Position numbers and translations under genes: made by a program. Source: Primulina eburnea (Eukaryota > Streptophyta > Magnoliopsida > Lamiales > Gesneriaceae). Taken from it: 64,000 nucleotides of DNA. The stretch covers positions 45,712,047 to 45,776,046 of the forward strand of contig NC_133103.1 of NCBI RefSeq assembly GCF_022965805.1, written 5' to 3'. The notes beneath the pieces were generated by a model, which was not told the origin of the DNA, ran no database searches, and was given only the letters and a program-made list of their open reading frames with translations. This document shows positions 57,592 to 64,000 of the stretch, in pieces; position 1 is the stretch's first letter, and each line of letters starts with the position of its first letter.

Positions 57592-57623
57592 TGACCGTTA
57601 CGAAACTGGCCACGATATTTATA
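57592..57623 (-). promoter_or_regulatory. QWRF core promoter: TATA box and MSA-like element
   Basis: TATAAATA at 57623-57616 and TAACGGTCA at 57600-57592 on the gene strand. AACGG is the core of mitosis-specific activator elements bound by MYB3R factors, which would suit a spindle-associated gene. The element sits close to the expected start site. Confidence 0.45.
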
Positions 57624-57939
57624 CGCTGGAGAGTGTTGGAGGGCAAGGATTGGAGCATAACTGTCGTGTACTGTGGGAGCTTGAATATTTGTTATAATTA
57701 CTAATTTGTACATTCGAAATTATTTATTTAGAAACATTAATTGTTTGGCAGATTTAAATCTTGAATTGAAGATATAAATGTATTTTTCAAAACAACGATT
57801 TAGATTTTAAACATAAAATGCTTTGCATCATCACTTCGTGCTTTATATTTCATGATATGCCATTCATTTTTTTTTTTTTGGAAAATAAGCTTTTAACAAT
57901 TAAAATTGTTATACAATTCATTTTTGTATTGCTTGATCC

Positions 57940-60140
57940 CGACCTGATCAATGTCGGGAGAGGAAACAGGTAAATAATTTACACCCGACCCTGCCCAATT
58001 ATATTAATAATATTATCTTTATTTGAGCGACTGGGGGATAAATAAAGTTTTCACTATAACGGTTGATAAGACTAACATGAAAGATAAAGTAGTGGAGTAT
58101 ATGGGAAATAGGTTAAAGGAAATGAGCTCTCTATTATTTGATGGTAAGTACTTGCATTTGAGATGTTGTTGTCGTATTATAATTTAATTGTCAAGAGTTG
58201 GTTGAAGTTTCTTAATGAGTCAACTGAGTCTATTAAAAACTGTGTGAATCATGTTCACTCTTCTGGGGCAAGGTTGGGCCAATTTAGGAGTATGTTATCC
58301 TATTGAAGATGGATAAAATATCAATTGTTCTGGTGGATGTGCTTACGAGATGGAATTCCACCTATACAATGTTTTATGTTGCATGCAAGTTTAAGAAAGT
58401 ATTTGGTAGGATGACAGAGAATGCACAGTTTGCTGAATACTTTGAGAAGGTTGATGGTTCGGAGAAAAAAGAGTGCAGGGACTCCTATAGAAAAGGACTT
58501 GTAGAAAGCACGAGTCTTTGACAATTTTCTCAAGAGGTTTCACATTATACTACATTGCAAATTAGTGCTAGCAAGACAACTACATCAACCTTGATTTGGG
58601 AAGAAATAGTTTCAATGAGGACAATTATTGATGAGACAATACTCGACTCTACAGATCTTTCATTGCAAGAAGTTGCTTATAGAATGGAAAGTAAATTTAA
58701 GACAAATTGGCGTGATCTTGAGAAGGTGAACAAACTTGTTTTCCTAGGTCATATTATAGATCTTCGTTATAAACTCCAAATGATTGTGATCCATTTGGGA
58801 GATACGAGATTGGATGCTATAAAATACAATCATGTATCGACGATTTAAAGAATTGTCTAATGGAGTTGTATCATGCACATAAAGAGAATTCAACTTTGGG
58901 GACCAAACACAAGATTGATGATGTTGATGTGGATAAAGAGTTGATGGAAATATATACGAATGATCCGGTTAAATTGAACTAATATCTGAAAATGGCTCAA
59001 CTAAGAAAAGCTCAAAATCAAGTTTAAATAACCAATGAAATGGACAAGTACTTGTCACATCCTTTTGTGAAATGAAGCTCAAGCTTCAATGTTTTGGAGT
59101 AGTGGAAGGGAATACAACGAAATTTTTCTAGTCTTTTCAAAGATTGCCAAGGTTTATTCAATCCATGTATATATTGTTGCAAATGAGAATGCTTTTAGTT
59201 TTGGGATGAGAGTTGTGGATCCATTTAGTGCAACATTCCATCCCAAATGATGAAAGTACTTGCGTGTACTAGTGACTAGCTTAAAGATGAAATTAATTTA
59301 TACAAGGATCCAACATAAGAAGAATTCAACTTTTATAAGGATTGTGAAGAAGTGGTCATAAATATATCAATATTTAATTTGTTTTGTAATTTAACTTGAA
59401 TTTTTGTTTATCATTATTTATCAATCAAAAGTTAAATTAAATTTTACAAAATGAGAAATTGTTTGAATCGAAATGCATTTATTTATTTTAGTCATTAATG
59501 TTCATGAAGAAGAATGTGACTCAATAAGTTGGAGTTGGTGCTTCGTATATATTTATAGTTTTATGTGATGGTTGCATTTCAAGCTAATCGTTGGTTGGGT
59601 AAATTTTGTTTTAGTTTTCATTTGTAAATTTTAATCTTGTTACTTGTTTTATATTATGATTATATGATATTTGTTATATGTAGATATCCTCATGCACAAA
59701 GGAAAAGTAACGTATCATCCTCAAGTGTAAGCTCCAATGGCTTCATGGTGGGAAGAATAGCTCGTTGATTTGGTGTTTTAATCATTAATGATACAATGCT
59801 TTGATATGTTATTTTTTGTTTTAGATTTGCTTTATCTAACCAAGAACTTATTTTAGTTTATTTGTAATATACTAAGAATATATTTTAGTTTTAAATGATT
59901 ACGAGACAAGAAGTTGTTTTAATTTATTTGTAATACACCAAGAAGTTGTTTGAGAGTCTCCATAAATAATTTTTTAAAAAAATATTTATCGGGAAAACTT
60001 TTCCTAACCAGATGGGATCCCGAATATCGGTTCCCGACACTTGTCAGGTAACGGATCGGAAGAAAAAAAAATTCAATTCTTATCGGGACTAGAATTGGGT
60101 ATGAAGATTACGGGACGGGTCTTGACCCAATCCCACCCCT
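57940..60140 (+). pseudogene. Dead hAT (Ac-like) transposase and element
   Basis: Translated pieces follow the hAT transposase order: FTITVDKTNMKDKVVEYMG (about 58030-58120), LHLRCCCRIINLIVKS (58150-58205), TRWNSTYTMFYVACKF (58350-58395), a middle domain (58555-58850) and the C-terminal dimerisation motif NENAFSFGMRVVDPFSATF (59175-59245). Frameshifts and stops separate them. The right side ends in CCCAATCCCACCCCTA, typical of hAT right ends; no matching left end was found near 57940. Confidence 0.82.
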
Positions 60141-60317
60141 AAAATTCAGTACAAAACAAAGAAGATGATTTTATTCATAATATTCTCCTTTGATTTCATG
60201 AACGCGCTCGTTTGATGTGAAAAATATGAGATTATATATTTGTTTTATTCAACATTTGACTCTCGTTGTACAAATGATTAAAGTCATATATCACGTGAAA
60301 TCCATACACATAAATGA

Positions 60318-60492
60318 GTGAATCTCATGTGAGACCGTCTCACGGATCTTAATCTGTGAGACGGGTCAACCCTATTCATATTCACAATAAAAAGTAATAC
60401 TCTTAGTATAAAAAGTAATACTTTTTCATGGATGACCCAAATAAGAGATCCGTCTCACAAATATGACCCGTGAGACCGTCTCACACAAATTT
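60318..60492 (-). mobile_element. GTGAGACGG-family MITE, copy l (full-length)
   Basis: Reverse orientation with both ends intact: GTGAGACCGTCTCACGGATC at the left and GTGAGACCGTCTCACACAAA at the right. One of the best-preserved copies. Confidence 0.85.
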
Positions 60493-60734
60493 TTGCCTAC
60501 ATAAATTTGTAACCCTTATATCATACAACACAAACATAATCTCATCCCACGGACAAAATTAAAAGTCTAAATACCTCAAATAAGAAACAAAAATCCAAAG
60601 TTTTTTTGGTGTTCACGTGTGTAATGTAGAGTTTTTGACGGAGACATGCAAATACTTTGGATGGTGGGGAACCCGCGGTGTTGGTGTCAAGGTTTTGTTG
60701 ATTTATTTAATATATCATATATAAAAAATCTCGT

Positions 60735-60885
60735 GCTACTGTTTCATGGATCAATTCTGTTAAACGAATATTTGACCCGACCCAAATTATGAAAAATTAT
60801 CACTTTTATATAAAAAAATATTATTTTTCATGATAATTATGAGTCAGATCAACTTCTTTCACAATAAAAATATGTTAGACTATCT
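60735..60885 (-). mobile_element. GTGAGACGG-family-like repeat, copy n (diverged)
   Basis: Recognisable by GACCCGACCCAAATTATG, AATATTATTTTTCATGATAA and GTTAGACTATCTTAC. Weak match. Confidence 0.4.
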
Positions 60886-61532
60886 TACTATATACTTACT
60901 TTCTCATCGTCATAACATTAGTCATCCATCATTAATCCAAGGATATTTTAACAATGAAAATGGGCTTGTGAAAAAACAAACATTAATTAACTTGAGGAAT
61001 TTTTCACTCGAGAACGAGTAATTAAGTATTCGTCGTATTTCGTTTACTAGATATTTTGTTTCCTTTAAGATTTTAAAAATAATTAAATTATTTTTTCTTA
61101 AAAAAAAATCAAAACCGATTTTCAGGTTCATACCAATCTGAATGGTTCTTGACCGTTATTTTATCGATTGTACCAATCAAACTGTTTTTAATCGATATCA
61201 GAATCGAACCCTGATCGATTCTCAATTAAAAAGATCGGTTGATCCGATTTCGAAAAGATGATTGTGCACCATAGTAAAGAAAAAGAAACTACCTTCGAAC
61301 AAGTAGAATTTCTAAGGGCCACCGTTGAAATGACGGAATTGAGAAACAAGTAAAGTGATCGGACCCGATGCACATTATTTTAACAACTAATTATACAAGA
61401 GTTTGCGTCACTCTTAACTAAAGGCAAACCATATTCTAAAGACAAGCGAACTTATCCATACATTTTAAGAAAATAATAAAGTATATCCACCTTTTTTTTT
61501 ATTTTTAAGTTTTTACTTTTTAAACTAAAGCA

Positions 61533-61703
61533 AAAACTTGTGTGAAACGGTCTCATGGGTCGACTTTGTGAGACGGATCTCTTATTTGGGTTATCCATGA
61601 AAAAGTATAATCTTTTGTGCTAAGAGTATTACTTTTTATTGTAAATATGAGTAGAGTTGACCCGTCTCACATATTAGTATCCGTGAGACGGTCTCACATG
61701 AAA
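61533..61703 (+). mobile_element. GTGAGACGG-family MITE, copy m (full-length)
   Basis: Forward orientation: ACTTGTGTGAAACGGTCTCA at the left, GAGACGGATCTCTTATTTGG, GTTGACCCGTCTCACA and CCGTGAGACGGTCTCACATG at the right. Confidence 0.85.
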
Positions 61704-61915
61704 CTCACTCTTAAACTAAAGGGGAAGAGTAATTCCTGGCCTAAATGTTTTCTTTTAGCATTAAGACACCAATATCAATCTGTTAAATTATACTAGCCAA
61801 CGAGTCGAGGTCAAATGATGGCTTTTGTTATATGAATTTTAATCATTTTTGTCAAAATAGTGGATGAAAATGAAATGTATATATGTTATATGATGTAATA
61901 TATATTATATGATGT

Positions 61916-62230
61916 AGGGGTGATATACCGTACCATATCGAAAATCGGTATATCGAAGTTTCGTTATATATAACTACCATACCGATTATATTGAAATTTT
62001 ACGGTATATCGAAATTTCGGTACAATATTGGTATATACCATTTTATACCGAAAAAACCTTACATTTTTTAAATTTTATAAATTTATTGTTTTAAAATATT
62101 ATATATTTTTTCGGTATTTCGGTATTCTGTATATACCGAAATTTTCAAATTACATACCATCACCGTATCAAAAAATTTGGTATTGTTACCATACCGTACC
62201 GAAAATTCGGTAAATTCAACATTTTCCGTG
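61916..62230. repeat. Short repeat rich in ATACCG/CGGTAT
   Basis: It begins AGGGGTGATATACCGTACC and contains many ATACCG and CGGTAT words in both orientations, e.g. TACCATACCGTACCGAAAAT near 62190. This composition resembles hAT-type non-autonomous elements; no exact ends or duplication were established. Confidence 0.45.
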
Positions 62231-62465
62231 ATATTATGTGGGCGATTGTGGCATTTTAAAAGTTATGTCCAATTTTTCTTAAAAAATTAAATTTATAGCA
62301 TTTAGCTAGTTAACTAGTTGAGGCTGAGAGGACCACGCTCCACTGCAATTAGGTCCATTACAATGCGTCATAATTCCCATCCACTTTAGTTAATTCACTT
62401 CGTCTTTTAATAATAATAATAATAATCATCGTTATCAATTTACACAAAAACTTACCTTAGACGAT
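62231..62465. other. Spacer before the terminal LTR
   Basis: AT-rich, with a TAA trinucleotide run near 62408. Confidence 0.5.
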
Positions 62466-63984
62466 TGATAAGCACGAATTATATAGTGTTTTAGGGTCTT
62501 TATTTTGTCGTTCTCGTGCTTATCTGACATGTTTTATTCCGAGTTTTGCGCTTAATTCGTACCATTATGGCAAATTGTAGGTTTGACCAAAAGAGGATGA
62601 AAGCCAAAGAAATGAAAGAAAAGTCAAACTCCGCAATGCCACGTCAAAAATGCCGGAAAAATAGCAAAAGTGGAAATCCGGACCCATACACGGACCCCGT
62701 GTAAGGGTCCGTGCATCTGAAGCCAAAGGAAGACAATCACAGAGTCTACACGGACCCCTTGCCGGACCTGTATCCGGGGTCCGTGTCGCTTGCATCCGGA
62801 AGAAGAAAAATACAGTATGTACACGGACCCCAGGACGGACCCAGACACGGGGTCCGTGTCCACCATTCCGGAAGAATTTTGAGGCAGAGTCTACACGGAC
62901 CCTTGCCCGGATGCAAGCACGGGGTCCGTGTGCGTAATATCAGATCGAGATTTTGGAAAAGATTTGCGCGTAATCTGAAGGAAAAATAAAAGAGAAATTC
63001 GAAGATAGAATAGGGTTGTTCAGAAAACTGAGAGGGCAGCCAGCCGACTTCTAAGAAAAGAGAGGAGATTTCAGATTTGTTGAAGAAGGCAACGGCTCGG
63101 AGAGAAAATCGAGGGAGGAAACAACGCGCTTCACACGCAGATCTGCGCGCCATCGCTGAGATTTTCTCGTCTCTTTTAATTTCCTAGTTTTATTCATGAA
63201 TTCAATTATTAAATTTGATTTTAGTTTTGAATTTATGGAGTAGTTTTCCTTTGTGATCGGGACCACGATAGGAACAAACGATTGATTTTTGTTATTCATT
63301 GAAGTGTTTGATTTATAAAATTGTTTTATGTTATTGATTAATGTTTGCATAAATTTCGTGCTTTTAATTTGGCCAATTATTTGCATGTTTGTTGTTTAAT
63401 CTTGACTCGAAAGAGAATTGATTAAATTTAGCTTCAAAAATATTAATCAACATGCGGTTAAACCGACTAGAAATAGTATTCGGTTTCAGTGTGCGATTTT
63501 GGGCGACAGCTGTGATTCTTTCGTTGATGAATGCGTTTTTGGTTAATTAAATTCAATTAGAAATAATTGGACTGTTAAATGAAAATAGGATTATAAATTC
63601 TAGAACTAGATTTATAATTAATATAGAGAATCGCATCGTAACATCAAATGATCTATAGTTAAATAATTCCCTTGCATGATATTAATCAAAAGTCTGTTAC
63701 CGTCGTGTGTCCCGGTCATTCTATTTAAATTTGAAATAACCCCCAAGTCCCAAGCTTCTCTGATATTTGATTCCGTCATTTAATTAGCATAAATTAGTTT
63801 AAAATTTACGTAGTTGCAATAATAATCAAATCATTCACTATTATTTGCCTAGATTAAATAAAATAATTGAATCTTAGTAATTAAATAATAGTCTCTGTGG
63901 GATCGATACTTGGACGTCTGTCCATTTACTATAATTTGACCTAGTCCGCTTGCTAGAATTAATCCCAACCGAATTCGTCGGTCA
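62466..63984 (+). mobile_element. 5' LTR of a Ty3/gypsy element (Tat/Athila type)
   Basis: It starts TGATAAGCACGAATT and ends GAATTCGTCGGTCA, followed by AGTTTTTGGCGCCGTT. TGGCGCCGTT is the primer-binding start (tRNA-Asp type) found in Tat/Athila/Ogre elements, and CTCTGTGGGATCGATACTTG is their usual U5 motif. The U3 part (62684-62935) holds four palindromes built on ACGGACCC and GGGTCCGT. Open frames here are not genes; the coding part would lie beyond the window. Confidence 0.8.
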
Positions 63985-63990
63985 AGTTTT

Positions 63991-64000
63991 TGGCGCCGTT
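63991..64000 (+). promoter_or_regulatory. Primer-binding site start of the terminal retrotransposon
   Basis: TGGCGCCGTT, cut by the window end, just behind the LTR. Confidence 0.75.

Noticed and set aside
62565..63153. Overlapping open frames on both strands near the window end
   Set aside because: They run through repeated palindromes of an LTR, with no protein domain.

Overview
The window is plant nuclear DNA from a eudicot. The genes have spliced introns, the intergenic DNA is AT-rich, and five genes belong to plant families: strigolactone receptor D14, an RSL-class bHLH factor, adenine phosphoribosyltransferase, a ZAT10-type zinc finger, and an AUG8/QWRF microtubule protein. I suspect an asterid, perhaps Lamiales-like, but that is a weak inference. 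No rRNA, tRNA or CRISPR locus was seen.

Layout. 1-4560 is repeat DNA: a Ty3/gypsy LTR piece, then a decayed endogenous pararetrovirus (EPRV copy 1, Caulimoviridae) whose promoter was entered by a 1.3-kb CACTA element. D14 (4769-5802, +) starts directly behind it. The RSL bHLH gene lies at 7607-8969 (-). 9.2-18.4 kb holds small DNA transposons, two of them (an hAT-type and a Tourist-like element) with exact target-site duplications, plus a tandem TRIM array. 18.4-35 kb is a nested transposon cluster: CACTA ends, three nearly or fully delimited solo LTRs (one inside another), a gypsy LTR, and a nearly complete second EPRV (copy 2, minus strand, about 7.6 kb) enclosed by long inverted repeats with a perfect 9-bp duplication. 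38.6-42.7 kb is the APT gene (-), 46.0-46.9 kb the ZAT10-like gene (+), and 48.5-57.4 kb the QWRF gene (-), whose 6.4-kb first intron contains a decayed Copia element and an hAT-type MITE. 58-60.1 kb is a dead hAT transposase. The window ends in a 5' LTR followed by the first bases of a TGGCGCCGTT primer-binding site.

The genes do not form an operon or pathway. Three have a role in stress, hormone or growth control (D14, RSL, ZAT10-like); APT recycles adenine and cytokinin bases; QWRF acts on spindle or cortical microtubules. The strongest themes are nested transposition, and viral or transposon DNA placed immediately upstream of a hormone receptor gene. One approximately 170-bp MITE family, whose ends carry GTGAGACGGTCTCAC, recurs about fourteen times.
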